Positions 46,927-55,502 of a DNA stretch of 64,000 nt are shown here, piece after piece. Position numbers and translations under genes: made by a program. How positions within the stretch are numbered: position 1 is the stretch's first letter; each line of letters starts with the position of its first letter. The notes beneath the pieces were generated by a model that worked only from the letters and a program-made list of their open reading frames with translations, had not been told where the DNA came from and did no database searches. This stretch comes from CBDUXP01 sp965371225 [NCBI: uncultured bacterium] (lineage in GTDB: Bacteria; Abyssobacteria; SURF-5; CBDUXP01), in contig CBDUXP010000011.1 in assembly GCA_965371225.1 (NCBI GenBank), positions 1-64,000 of the forward strand. Direction: 5' to 3'.

Positions 46927-49044
46927 GTGTCCGCCGGCGCGCGGCGGTTGCGCGCGGCGGGGCGAGGACTTCCCGGAGGGTTGGCGGTTCTGGCTCTGCT
47001 GGGCGCCGTTGGCTGCGGCCTGTCTCCTCCACCCCCGCGCGCCCCTGCGTCGGAGTCGACGGTACCCTGGACGCTGCCCGCAGGCGAGCCGCGAGCCAGC
47101 TTCGCGCTGCCGGAGGTGCCCGGCACGGTTCCGCTGGACGTGTCCGACACGAATCTCCCTGCCCATCGGTGGGTTCGCCTCCAGGGGCCCATTGTCGATG
47201 CGTGGGTGGTGTCCGACCGCACGCTCGACGCGTCCAGTCCCGCCCGATTCCGGGCCGATCTGTTGCAGGAGCTCGGTGTCCCCGCGGAGGGGACCGCAAC
47301 CCCCGCACAGGCAGAAGCCGCGGCGGTGGCCATCTATCAATTCGTCATCTGGAACATGCAGGCCGGTGGTGCGGAGCCGCCGCGGACGTTCCCGGAACTC
47401 GCGGTCTCGCCCCTGGAAGTGGCCACCTTGCCGGCCGGAGTGGAGCCGCGGGAGTTGTGGAACACCCACTTGCCGGGGCAACTGCTGGGCAGTGGCTACG
47501 GTTCATGCTCCCGGCAGAGCAGCGTCATCGGACAGTTGGCCGTAGCGGTCGGCCTGTCCGCGCGGTCGCGGCAGTTCCGGCGCCCCGGGCGGCCGAGCGA
47601 AGGGCACACTGGCGTGGAAGTGGCCTACGCGGGCCGGTGGCGATTTTTCGATCCGTACTACCAGATGACGTTTCGCGGCGTCGACGGCTTCGTGGCCGAC
47701 TTTGCCACGGTACGCACCAACATTCCGGACGTGGCGCACCGCGCCGCGACCGATGGGACCGGGCCCATGGCGCAATCCGGGCGCGATGCGGCCGAGGCGT
47801 ACAGTTGGCAGACGGTCACCGACCGCGCCACGTCCGGTCCCGATGACACCCCGTGGCTGCAGGCCCCGCCCCTCGGAGTGACGCTCGGGTCGGGCGATGA
47901 CCTGGTGTTCTGGGAAGACGCGATCGGCCCGCCCGCGAACCCGGCGTTTGCGGAGCCGTACTCGTCCGTTCTTTTGCGACGCACCCTTGTGCCGGAAGGC
48001 GGGCTCCACGTCGCGGCGGACGCGCCCTGGACGCATTGCGTAAGCGCCCCGCTTCCCCCCGGGGCGCACCGGCTGCAGGTAGCCGGACGAAGCGATGCGC
48101 GGCGATTGAGCGTGCAGGTGCATCTGCGTGGGATGGCCCCGGCGGCGGCGCGCCGACGGGACGTGTACGCGCCCTTGTTACGCGCGGAGTTGGAACTGTG
48201 GAAACGCACGCGGCCGGACGGCCCGTTGCAGCGGCTGCTGGATGTGGCAGGTGCGCGCGCAACGCCCGAGGCCCTGGCGGCGTGGTACGAGGCGCACGTG
48301 TACGGGCCGGCCATGGCCGAGCGCGGCCAGGTGCACGACACGTGGTGGGAGGTGTGGAACCACGACGGACGGGGCCCCTTCGCCGCCGACTTCGCCCTTC
48401 CCGAAATGCTTCGGGGCGATATGGCATGGACGCTGCGCATCGTGACGCAGGGCGGAGCGGCCCACGTGGAGACGGTGCGGCTCGAGCAATGGTTGCAGGC
48501 CACGTCCAGTCTGGGCCCCTGGCCGCGGCCGGGGACGCAGGTCCTCCGCGTGCACGGTCGCGCCGTGGGGGCGGAGGTCCCGCGCCTGGACGTCGGGTGG
48601 CAGTCCGTGGCCGGCGAACCGGACGTCGACGAGTCCACCGTGACCGTCGGGCCTGCCGCGCCGGCCGACGGTTTGGGGTTTGTCATGTTGACCCTGCACG
48701 TGCGCGACCGCGCGGGCACTCCGGTACGCGGGCACCCGGTCCACTTGGCGGTGGACCCGGCGGTGGGGAGCGCGGAACAGATTCCCGGCCCGCCCGGCGC
48801 GCCGTCCGATCCGTCGCCGCTCCTGTTTGCCGGGCGGAGCGATGCGGAGGGGCGGTTGTACGCACGCGTCACCAGCAGGGGCGCCCTGCGTGTTCCAGTC
48901 ACGATCGCGCTGGGGCCATCCGCGCAGCCTTGGCGGACGGTGAAAGTCCCCTTCGCTTCAGCACCAACCGTGGAAGCGCCGCCCCGCGTCCTGCGCCCCC
49001 TGCCGACCCATTTTGACGGGCCGCGCACCCCGCTGACAGGATAG
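46927..49044 (+). CDS. Large lipoprotein with a transglutaminase-like core
   Basis: 705 residues. GTG 46927, two bases after the previous stop, starts a lipoprotein signal: Arg-rich n-region, hydrophobic core and GAVGC with Cys30. A transglutaminase-like domain occupies about residues 130-245: Cys194 in GYGSCSRQSSVIGQL, His227 in EGHTGVEVAYAG, and Asp242 in WRFFDPYYQM, with proper triad spacing. The rest (245-705) is beta-rich, with Ig-like segments (LGFVMLTLHVRDRAGTPVRG, AEGRLYARVTSRGALR). Such proteins cleave or cross-link peptides or act on peptidoglycan stems in the periplasm; which one is not evident. No close family was recognised for the C-terminal half. An upstream start at 46867 would lie inside the PPOX gene and is rejected. 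Confidence 0.75.
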   Translation: MSAGARRLRAAGRGLPGGLAVLALLGAVGCGLSPPPPRAPASESTVPWTLPAGEPRASFALPEVPGTVPLDVSDTNLPAHRWVRLQGPIVDAWVVSDRTLDASSPARFRADLLQELGVPAEGTATPAQAEAAAVAIYQFVIWNMQAGGAEPPRTFPELAVSPLEVATLPAGVEPRELWNTHLPGQLLGSGYGSCSRQSSVIGQLAVAVGLSARSRQFRRPGRPSEGHTGVEVAYAGRWRFFDPYYQMTFRGVDGFVADFATVRTNIPDVAHRAATDGTGPMAQSGRDAAEAYSWQTVTDRATSGPDDTPWLQAPPLGVTLGSGDDLVFWEDAIGPPANPAFAEPYSSVLLRRTLVPEGGLHVAADAPWTHCVSAPLPPGAHRLQVAGRSDARRLSVQVHLRGMAPAAARRRDVYAPLLRAELELWKRTRPDGPLQRLLDVAGARATPEALAAWYEAHVYGPAMAERGQVHDTWWEVWNHDGRGPFAADFALPEMLRGDMAWTLRIVTQGGAAHVETVRLEQWLQATSSLGPWPRPGTQVLRVHGRAVGAEVPRLDVGWQSVAGEPDVDESTVTVGPAAPADGLGFVMLTLHVRDRAGTPVRGHPVHLAVDPAVGSAEQIPGPPGAPSDPSPLLFAGRSDAEGRLYARVTSRGALRVPVTIALGPSAQPWRTVKVPFASAPTVEAPPRVLRPLPTHFDGPRTPLTG

Positions 49045-49080
49045 GCCGGTAGCAACGTCCGGGCTGCCGGGGAGGTTCAT

Positions 49081-49503
49081 ATGGAAACAGGCACGTGGGG
49101 ATTCGATCATCTAGTCATTCAGTGCGCCGACGTGGAGCGGTCGCTCACGTTTTACTGCGACGTGCTCGGCCTCGCGCCCGAGCGGGTGACCGAGTGGCGC
49201 GCAGGCGACGTGTTCTTTCCGTCCGTCCGGATCACCCCCACGGCCATCATCGACCTCTTCCCGGCCGGCGCCATGGCCGCGCCCGCCGATGCGTCCGATG
49301 CCGGGCAACGGCTGAACCACTATTGCCTGACGACGGACGCTCAACATGTCGAACCGTTGCTCGCCCGGCTCCGCGACGCCGGCGTGGACATCGAAGAAGG
49401 CCCCGTCACCCGCTGGGGCGCGCAGGGCGATGCTACTTCCGTCTACTTCAAAGACCCCGACGGCGTGCGGGTGGAAGTGCGCGCGTACGGCGGCAGCGCG
49501 TAA
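49081..49503 (+). CDS. Glyoxalase/VOC superfamily protein
   Basis: 140 residues, two beta-alpha-beta-beta-beta modules. First ligand His in FDHLVIQCADVERSLTFY, second His in QRLNHYCLTTD, and a C-terminal Glu in DGVRVEVRAY, the usual three metal ligands of VOC dioxygenase- or lyase-like proteins. ATG 49081 follows GGGGAGG at a good distance. It comes 36 bases after the transglutaminase-like lipoprotein and may share its transcript. Not close to GloA; the substrate is unknown. Confidence 0.9.
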   Translation: METGTWGFDHLVIQCADVERSLTFYCDVLGLAPERVTEWRAGDVFFPSVRITPTAIIDLFPAGAMAAPADASDAGQRLNHYCLTTDAQHVEPLLARLRDAGVDIEEGPVTRWGAQGDATSVYFKDPDGVRVEVRAYGGSA

Positions 49504-49541
49504 GCACCCGGCACCACGACTCACGTGGCGGCGAGCTTCCC

Positions 49542-50978
49542 CTATGCGCGCGCCGGGGCGAGCAGGGCCTCCCAGGACTGCGGCAGGCGGAATGGCATGA
49601 CCAGCTCGTCCGCGCCGTCCGGGCGCACGCTGAGGTGGTCCGGCGTCGGAATGGGGAGTGCGGCCAGGCGGCGCAGGTGCGTGATGTGGTTGATGCGCGT
49701 GGGATCGATGCCCATCAGGCGCGTGGCGACGATATCCGTGGCCACCGGGTGCAGCCCGGCGACGAATACACCGTTGCGGATCGGCTCGGCGCCGAGCGGG
49801 CCTTCCCCTTCGCCGCCGATGATCCCGTCGATGAGCGACAGGTACCGGCGCCGCGGCGTGTCGTGCAGCCTGCCCGCCGCATCCGCATAAAACAGGATGC
49901 GATTGAGGTCCGCGATGGTGCGCCATAGCGTCTGATTCCCGTGCCAGCAGCCCTCGATCCACACAGGCGGCGGCGCCACCCGTTTCGGCGCGCGCAGGAT
50001 GCCGCTGTGGCCGCCGGGCAGAGGGAAGCGCGTGAGCTGCTGCATCGCGCGCCTGACGGCCGACGGCGTCTGGGGATACTCGTCGCCCACCGGCGGCGCG
50101 CCGTGCGTATAGTGCGGCAGCCAGTACTTGCGGTTCGTCAGCCCGATGACGCTCTTCAGGCTCAGCGTGACGCCGGTCTTCTTGTGCGTCTTGAGCTTCG
50201 GGACATTGATGACCAGGTCCGCGTCCAGCGCGGTGCGCGACACGCTGTAGGCGTGCCGCCCGTCGCGGTGGTGGGGGACCGGCGTGCGCTTGTGCGATCG
50301 GTGGAAGCGGAGCCGCTCCGGATCGAGCACGCCGTCGGCGAAAGCGCTGCGGGCGCCCAGGTCCACTTCCACGTACCCGCGGGGGTCGCCGTCCAGCGGG
50401 ACGCAGCGCAGCCAGCCGGCGTTCAGGGAGCGGCCGAACAGACGAACATCGTCCACCGGCATGTGCGGCACCACGCAGAAGTCGCGCAGGTCCAGCAGTT
50501 CCACGGGCGCGTGGCCGTCGGCCAGCCCGTTATTCAGCGCGTCGCGTAGCGCCACCATGCCCAGCTGCTCCACCGTGGCGGGGAAATTACTCCCCTCGAT
50601 GGGACTGTCCACGACGCTGATGCGGCCTGCGGGGCCAACGGCGGTGCGTGCCAGGTCGACGAGTGGGCGGATGACCGACGCGTGGGTGGACGAGGCGAGG
50701 AGTTTCTCCCCCTCGAGGTGCGTTTCAAAATACTTCGACGTGACGAAGTTCGGTTTGATGACCACCGTCCCGCCGGGCGCCACCAGGTCGCCCAGGGGGT
50801 TCCACTCCGGGGTGCCGGCGCGCGCCGCGTCGAGCCCCAGATGGCTCAACGTCTCGTGCACCGCCGCGTAGACATGGTTCGGCGGGTCGAACGGCGCGTC
50901 CGTCGCGTACCAGGGGTCCGTCTGCACGACGGCGACGGGCGCGGGGTCGGGAAAACATTGTGCGGCGGTCGGGGCCAT
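49542..50978 (-). CDS. DUF362 domain protein
   Basis: 478 residues. The DUF362 signature blocks are present: GGTVVIKPNFVT, SSTHASVIRPLVDLAR, and LVINVPKLKTHKKTGVTLSL-type segment followed by KSVIGLTNRKYW, then LIDGIIGGEGEGPLGAEP. The ferredoxin-type Cys cluster that some DUF362 proteins carry is absent. The biochemical role of this family is not established. ATG 50978 has no Shine-Dalgarno; a -10-like TAACCT lies six bases upstream within a palindrome. Converges on the VOC gene. Confidence 0.88.
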   Translation of the reverse strand: MAPTAAQCFPDPAPVAVVQTDPWYATDAPFDPPNHVYAAVHETLSHLGLDAARAGTPEWNPLGDLVAPGGTVVIKPNFVTSKYFETHLEGEKLLASSTHASVIRPLVDLARTAVGPAGRISVVDSPIEGSNFPATVEQLGMVALRDALNNGLADGHAPVELLDLRDFCVVPHMPVDDVRLFGRSLNAGWLRCVPLDGDPRGYVEVDLGARSAFADGVLDPERLRFHRSHKRTPVPHHRDGRHAYSVSRTALDADLVINVPKLKTHKKTGVTLSLKSVIGLTNRKYWLPHYTHGAPPVGDEYPQTPSAVRRAMQQLTRFPLPGGHSGILRAPKRVAPPPVWIEGCWHGNQTLWRTIADLNRILFYADAAGRLHDTPRRRYLSLIDGIIGGEGEGPLGAEPIRNGVFVAGLHPVATDIVATRLMGIDPTRINHITHLRRLAALPIPTPDHLSVRPDGADELVMPFRLPQSWEALLAPARA

Positions 50979-50982
50979 GCGT

Positions 50983-50995
50983 ACAGGTTACCTGT
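50983..50995 (-). promoter_or_regulatory. 13-bp perfect palindrome overlapping the -10 box of the DUF362 gene
   Basis: ACAGGTTACCTGT is symmetric and contains, on the minus strand, TAACCT (50990-50985) six bases before ATG 50978. A repressor bound here would block a leaderless promoter completely. Confidence 0.45.
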
Positions 50996-51072
50996 CGGCT
51001 GTGGGCATCCTACGGGTGCGTGCGAGGGCCGTCAACGTGGCGCCGCGCGGGTGCCGGTCTTCCCGCCGCGGG

Positions 51073-52776
51073 CTACGCGCCGCCCCCGGCGGGTCCCCGG
51101 TCGGGGACGCGGGATAAATCCACGAGCACATGATCGTTCCACTGAAAGACGACGCTCTCCGCCGGCGCGTGGGCGAAGACGAACCCGCGCGGCGCGTGCA
51201 GGCGATGCAGGCGGTGTATCTCGCTGACGAACGGTTCGTAGGTAATCTCGTCCCGCGGTGGCCAGCGGGGATCGTAATCGCCCAGCCACACGAGCATGTG
51301 CGTGACGCCATCCTCGCGCAGTGGGCGCACGTCTTCCCAGTCCGCGGCGTAGTACGCATGCACGTGTCGCCAGAGCCGCGGTTGCATCCACTCCCACGCT
51401 CCGCGCTGGATGGGCGCGGTGCCCTCGTCGGAGATGTACTGATGGCGGTGCGCGGTGGCGAACAGAGTGTCGAGCAGCGCGTACGGCCCCGAGAGCACAC
51501 TGTCGGGCGGCAACGCGTGCACGGCCGCCACGAGCGGTTGCAGCGCGCGCGCGTCCACGTGAAAGGCCTGCCGCCCGGCGACGCCGGGCCCGCCGAGCGC
51601 TACGGCGCTGGCGACGGCGAGCAGCGCGCCGAGCGCCCCGGCTCGGGGCGTATCCCGCACCCGGCGCGCCAGGGCGACCCAGCACGCGATCCACAGGACC
51701 GTCACCACGAGCGGCATCGAGTAAAAGAACATCCGGTCGGGAACGTACAGGCGCAGCGCGACCGCGCGCGCGACGCCGTAACCGAGCGCCGAGCCGCCTA
51801 GCAAGCACGCGCACGCCCCCGCCACGCGGGGAGGCAACCGGCGCGCCGTCGCCACCAGCCCCGCAGCGAACGCCACGAGCGCGATGGTGACCGGCACCGG
51901 TACCGGCGCCCAGACGCTGCGCTTTACTCCCAGCGCGGCGGTCCATTGCAGGGTTTGCCACAGGGGTTTGAAGGGCACGAAGCCGCGTCCACCGGGTCCC
52001 AGGGGCGGGATGGTCAGGGCCTCGGCGTAGGTCAGTGGCGGCTGGGCGGCGTAGGTGCCCATGAGGCCGACGCTCGCGCCGAGGCAGACCGCCAGCGCCA
52101 GACCCGCGTGCAGTGCGCCGCGCCGCCAGAGGGCACGCAGCTCACGGGTGCGCCACGCCCACAGCATCCACCCGAGCGCCGCGCCGCCGCCGACGATCGT
52201 GGCCGGCGGATAGAACAGCACACCCGCCGGCTGCAACCACAGGAACAGGCGCACCCGCCGCGTCGCGATGGCGTAGAGCATCCACGCCAGCAGAGGCAGG
52301 GCGAACCCGCGCGCCATGCTGCCCGCCGCGCGATCGAGGTACACGTCCGCGTGCAGAGTGAGCGCCGCGGCCGCGAGCGCCCCCGCCGAGCCCGCCACCT
52401 GGCGACCGACCAACGCGAGCGGCGCGAGCGCGAGCGCGAACAGCAGGAGGGTGCCCCATTTGCCGACCGCCACCGGATCGGCCACGACCCGGATCACGCG
52501 TGCCAGGAACAGATACCCGGGCGGCGCGCTCCAGAACCGCCGGAAGTACGGTTCGGCCACCGGCGGCGGTGCGGGAAGATCGGTCGAGTACACCGCCACC
52601 ATGACCCGCATGTCGTCGTTCAGCCGCCACGGATCCGCGATCGTCCGCACCACGTCCGGCAAGACCCAGAGCGCGATGGCGGCCAGCGCCGCGCCCAGCA
52701 GCAGCGTGAGCGGGTCGCGCCAGCCGGGCTGCGTCAGCTGAGGTGGGGGCGGAGCGGGGGTTACGGGTGTGGCCAT
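51073..52776 (-). CDS. Polytopic membrane protein, GT-C-like
   Basis: 567 residues with about 11 membrane helices over residues 22-430, then a soluble C-terminal domain (SGPYALLDTLFATAHRHQYI, YYAADWEDVRPLREDGVTH). The first periplasmic loop carries the acidic DPWRLNDDMRVMV, then FRRFWSAPPGYLFLARV, in the position of the GT-C catalytic Asp. The soluble tail resembles the substrate-recognition tails of mannosyl- or arabinosyltransferase-like proteins in general shape only. No named family. ATG 52776 starts a Pro-rich cytoplasmic tail just before the first helix; the frame is open upstream. Divergent from another GT-C-like gene, with promoters expected in the 247-base gap; a minus-strand TAGACT lies 37 bases upstream. 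Confidence 0.7.
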   Translation of the reverse strand: MATPVTPAPPPPQLTQPGWRDPLTLLLGAALAAIALWVLPDVVRTIADPWRLNDDMRVMVAVYSTDLPAPPPVAEPYFRRFWSAPPGYLFLARVIRVVADPVAVGKWGTLLLFALALAPLALVGRQVAGSAGALAAAALTLHADVYLDRAAGSMARGFALPLLAWMLYAIATRRVRLFLWLQPAGVLFYPPATIVGGGAALGWMLWAWRTRELRALWRRGALHAGLALAVCLGASVGLMGTYAAQPPLTYAEALTIPPLGPGGRGFVPFKPLWQTLQWTAALGVKRSVWAPVPVPVTIALVAFAAGLVATARRLPPRVAGACACLLGGSALGYGVARAVALRLYVPDRMFFYSMPLVVTVLWIACWVALARRVRDTPRAGALGALLAVASAVALGGPGVAGRQAFHVDARALQPLVAAVHALPPDSVLSGPYALLDTLFATAHRHQYISDEGTAPIQRGAWEWMQPRLWRHVHAYYAADWEDVRPLREDGVTHMLVWLGDYDPRWPPRDEITYEPFVSEIHRLHRLHAPRGFVFAHAPAESVVFQWNDHVLVDLSRVPDRGPAGGGA

Positions 52777-53023
52777 GGCCGGGCCGCACCGCTGGGGCGG
52801 GGGGACACGGTCGAGTCTACCAGTTCGCCACGCGCGTCCGGCCGCGCCGGCTGCGGTGCCTTGGGCATGTGCGTCCGCCCGCCGGCTCAGTAAGATGAGG
52901 TGCGGAACGGTGGCCCGTGCCCCCGTCCGCAAGGAACGCACCGTTGATCGAATCGCGCAGCACGGCGTTTGCCGGAGATCTCCCCACGCCGGGCCCCCGC
53001 CGCCGGGAGGGACCGGCCGTACC

Positions 53024-54763
53024 GTGAGCCAGCAGGCGAGCGCGTGGTGGGCAGTGGCGCTGACGGTCGGGCTGGTGGCCGGCTGGCTGGCACTCGGCCG
53101 CATCCCCGGCCGCGTGCAGCGGGTGCGCGTGCAGCGGGTGCGCGTGCGGCAGTCCCTCGTCGTCGCCGCCCTGGTCGCGGCAGCCGTGTATCCCCTGCAA
53201 GTGCCGAAGGATTACAACTTCTTCTTCGGGGACGAAGGGATCGTCATCGCGGTCGCGCAGCGCATGGCGGAGGGGGCGGTGCTGTACCGCGACGTGTGGG
53301 AGTTTCTGCAACCCGGCAGCTTTACGTTGCTGGCCCTGGTCTTTCGCGTGTTCGGCAGCGGCGTGACCGTGCTCGATGGCTGTGCGCTGGTCCTGTTCGC
53401 GGCAAACGCGTTTCTGCTCCATCGCCTCGTGGCTCACCTGGTCTCCCCGCGCGGCGCGTGGCTCACCGTGGCCGCGTTCGTGCTCGTGCTCGCTCCCATC
53501 GGCGTGTGGCTGTCGCCCCACTGGATGAGCACGGGCGCCGCCATGGCGGCGTTGCTCTGCCTGCTGCGCGATGCGCCCCCCGCCCCGCGCGTCCGGCTTC
53601 TCGGCGCAGGGTTGTGCATCGGTCTGACCTTTCTCTTCCAGCAGCACAAGGGGGTGTTCCTCGCCGGGACGTTGGGCTCCATGTATCTGGTGGTGTGTCT
53701 GCTGCGCGGCGCCGGCCCGCGGCGCACGGCGCAGGCGTGCGGCTGGATCGTGGCCGGGGCGGGATGCGCCGCCCTACCGCTGGTGGTGTGGCTGAGCGCC
53801 CGCGGCCTGTGGGGCGACTGGTGGTACGCCACGTTCACGTGGGTGCTCGAGGGGTACGGCCCGGCCAATGCGACACGCCCGGAGCTGCTGCCGTTGCAGC
53901 CCGGACTGTCCCCGATGCAACTGGTGCGCGGGTTCTGGTACGCGGCGGACTTGACGCTCTTGTACGTCGCGCCGGTGGCGTTCCTGATCGTGCCGGTCAC
54001 GTGGGTGTGGCGCGGCGGGGGGGGGACGCGCTGGCAAACGGCCCTGGTGTGGGCGGCGGCCGTCGGCGCGTTTGGGACGGTGCTCACGCGATACGAATTC
54101 TTGCGCCTGTTGTATACCGCGCCGCTGACCCTGGCGCTCGCGGCCGTGGGCCTGGAACGGCTTCGCGCGGGATTGCCCATGGCACGCCGGGGTGTGGCGC
54201 ATTTCGCGCGCCTCGTCGCTTTCGGCGCCGCCGTCTGCGTGCTCTGTGTGGCGACCGCCCGGCAATACGCCCGCCACGTGCGCCAGGTGGGCGCGGGCCA
54301 GCATCGCACGCTCGATACGCCCCAGGGGCGGGTCCGCCTCTGGTCCTCCGGCTTTGGCACGCTGGCCCACGCGCACGCCATCATCGCGGCGTTGCAAGCC
54401 GTGCCCCGCGACAGCGGCCTGTTCGTGTACCCGAGCGGCGCCGGTTACGGCTACCTCAGCGGGCTGCGCAACCCGACGCCGTACCATTTCGTTCTGCCGG
54501 GCTACACGCGCGACGCGCAATGGGAGCGGCTGCGTCGCCTCATGGCGGATGGGCGGGTGCAGTACGTAGTGTGGGAACTCAACTTGAATCCGCAGTGGAT
54601 GCGCGACGTGTATCCCACCTTGCCGCCGGACTCGGTCTGGGACCACGCTTTTCCCCGCAGCCTGGACGGGCCCGGCTGGCGGCGCATTCTGGAGACCCCG
54701 ACGGTGCGCCTGTATCAACGCACGGCCGCGTCTCCCGAGGCGCCGGCGCCGCGCGGGCCGTAA
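53024..54763 (+). CDS. GT39-like polytopic glycosyltransferase
   Basis: 579 residues with about 11 membrane helices. First loop: NFFFGDEGIVIAVAQRMAEG then VLYRDVWEFLQPGSFTLLAL, the D-E-G ... Y-R-D ... P-G pattern of ArnT/PMT-like GT-C enzymes that use polyprenyl-phosphate sugars. A C-terminal soluble domain follows (GLFVYPSGAGYGYLSGLRNP, QYVVWELNLNPQWMRD). GTG 53024 is preferred because it starts a normal membrane N-terminus after GGGAGGG; ATG 52895, just behind a TAAGAT, is an alternative adding an Arg-rich tail. Divergent from the similar-sized gene at 51073. Near the N-terminus there is a 15-base tandem duplication (VQRVRVQRVRV). Acceptor unknown. Confidence 0.78.
   Translation: MSQQASAWWAVALTVGLVAGWLALGRIPGRVQRVRVQRVRVRQSLVVAALVAAAVYPLQVPKDYNFFFGDEGIVIAVAQRMAEGAVLYRDVWEFLQPGSFTLLALVFRVFGSGVTVLDGCALVLFAANAFLLHRLVAHLVSPRGAWLTVAAFVLVLAPIGVWLSPHWMSTGAAMAALLCLLRDAPPAPRVRLLGAGLCIGLTFLFQQHKGVFLAGTLGSMYLVVCLLRGAGPRRTAQACGWIVAGAGCAALPLVVWLSARGLWGDWWYATFTWVLEGYGPANATRPELLPLQPGLSPMQLVRGFWYAADLTLLYVAPVAFLIVPVTWVWRGGGGTRWQTALVWAAAVGAFGTVLTRYEFLRLLYTAPLTLALAAVGLERLRAGLPMARRGVAHFARLVAFGAAVCVLCVATARQYARHVRQVGAGQHRTLDTPQGRVRLWSSGFGTLAHAHAIIAALQAVPRDSGLFVYPSGAGYGYLSGLRNPTPYHFVLPGYTRDAQWERLRRLMADGRVQYVVWELNLNPQWMRDVYPTLPPDSVWDHAFPRSLDGPGWRRILETPTVRLYQRTAASPEAPAPRGP
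53114..53143 (+). repeat. 15-bp in-frame tandem duplication
   Basis: GTGCAGCGGGTGCGC occurs twice in direct succession, adding five residues (VQRVR) to the basic loop after the first helix of the GT39-like protein. It keeps the frame. Confidence 0.7.
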
Positions 54764-54776
54764 CGCCGCGCCACAC

Positions 54777-54805
54777 TTGACGCGGCGCGGCAACGCGGGC
54801 AGACT
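54777..54805 (+). promoter_or_regulatory. Possible promoter of the STAS gene
   Basis: TTGACG (54777-54782), 17-base spacer, CAGACT (54800-54805); leader of about 45 bases to ATG 54857. Moderate match only. Confidence 0.35.
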
Positions 54806-54856
54806 GAGGCACAATGGGGTGGGGGCGCCGGTCTGCGCGCCCGGCTGGGGTAGTTC

Positions 54857-55375
54857 ATGTCGGCCAACAACGCGGGTATTGTGGTTGGATGCGCCGAGGC
54901 CACGGTGGTGATTCACGTGCGCGGCCCCGGCGACCTGTTCAATTCGTATCCCCTGCAAGTGTTCCTCGCCACCATGCTGGAGGCCGAGGCGGAGCATTTC
55001 GTCCTGAACTTGGCGGAGTGTACGCAGTTGGACAGCACCTTCATGGGGGTGATGGCGGGCCTCTCGCAACGGCTGCGCGCGACGGGCAAGGACACCCTGT
55101 GCGTGGCGAACGCCACGCCCGCCACGCTGGAGACCATGCAGCGGCTCGGGCTCACGCACCTGGTGGACTTGCGGGACATGCCGGTCCCCGCGCTCGAGGC
55201 CACGGTGACGCTGCAACCCGTGGATTTATCGCGGCTCGAGCGGGGGCGGCACATGTTGCACGCGCACCTGGAACTCAGCGCCATCTCCGAAGCGAATCGC
55301 GGCGAGTTCGCATTGCTCATCGACACGCTGAAAGCCAACGTGGCTAAACGTCAGCGTGACACGCCGCAGGCCTAG
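54857..55375 (+). CDS. STAS-domain (anti-anti-sigma-like) protein
   Basis: 172 residues. Residues about 8-110 show a STAS fold: ATVVIHVRGPGDLFNSYPL, then HFVLNLAECTQLDSTFMGVM with Ser60 at the site phosphorylated in SpoIIAA-type anti-anti-sigma factors, and DTLCVANATPATLETMQRLG. The C-terminal 60 residues are helical (SEANRGEFALLIDTLKANVA). It could take part in a partner-switching pathway with a serine kinase; a membrane Ser/Thr kinase gene follows 127 bases downstream on the same strand, but that kinase is of the Hanks type, not the anti-sigma HATPase type. ATG 54857 begins the domain. Cytoplasmic. Confidence 0.87.
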   Translation: MSANNAGIVVGCAEATVVIHVRGPGDLFNSYPLQVFLATMLEAEAEHFVLNLAECTQLDSTFMGVMAGLSQRLRATGKDTLCVANATPATLETMQRLGLTHLVDLRDMPVPALEATVTLQPVDLSRLERGRHMLHAHLELSAISEANRGEFALLIDTLKANVAKRQRDTPQA

Positions 55376-55502
55376 CGGGTGCCGCGCCGGCGCCTCCCCG
55401 CGCCGTGGAGTACAGTAGCCCGGGCGTCGGAGCGGTGACGCGCTGGCGGGAACACCCTCCGGTAGCGTCGTGGTGGGCCATCGGCCGCCCGGAGTTCGGG
55501 GC

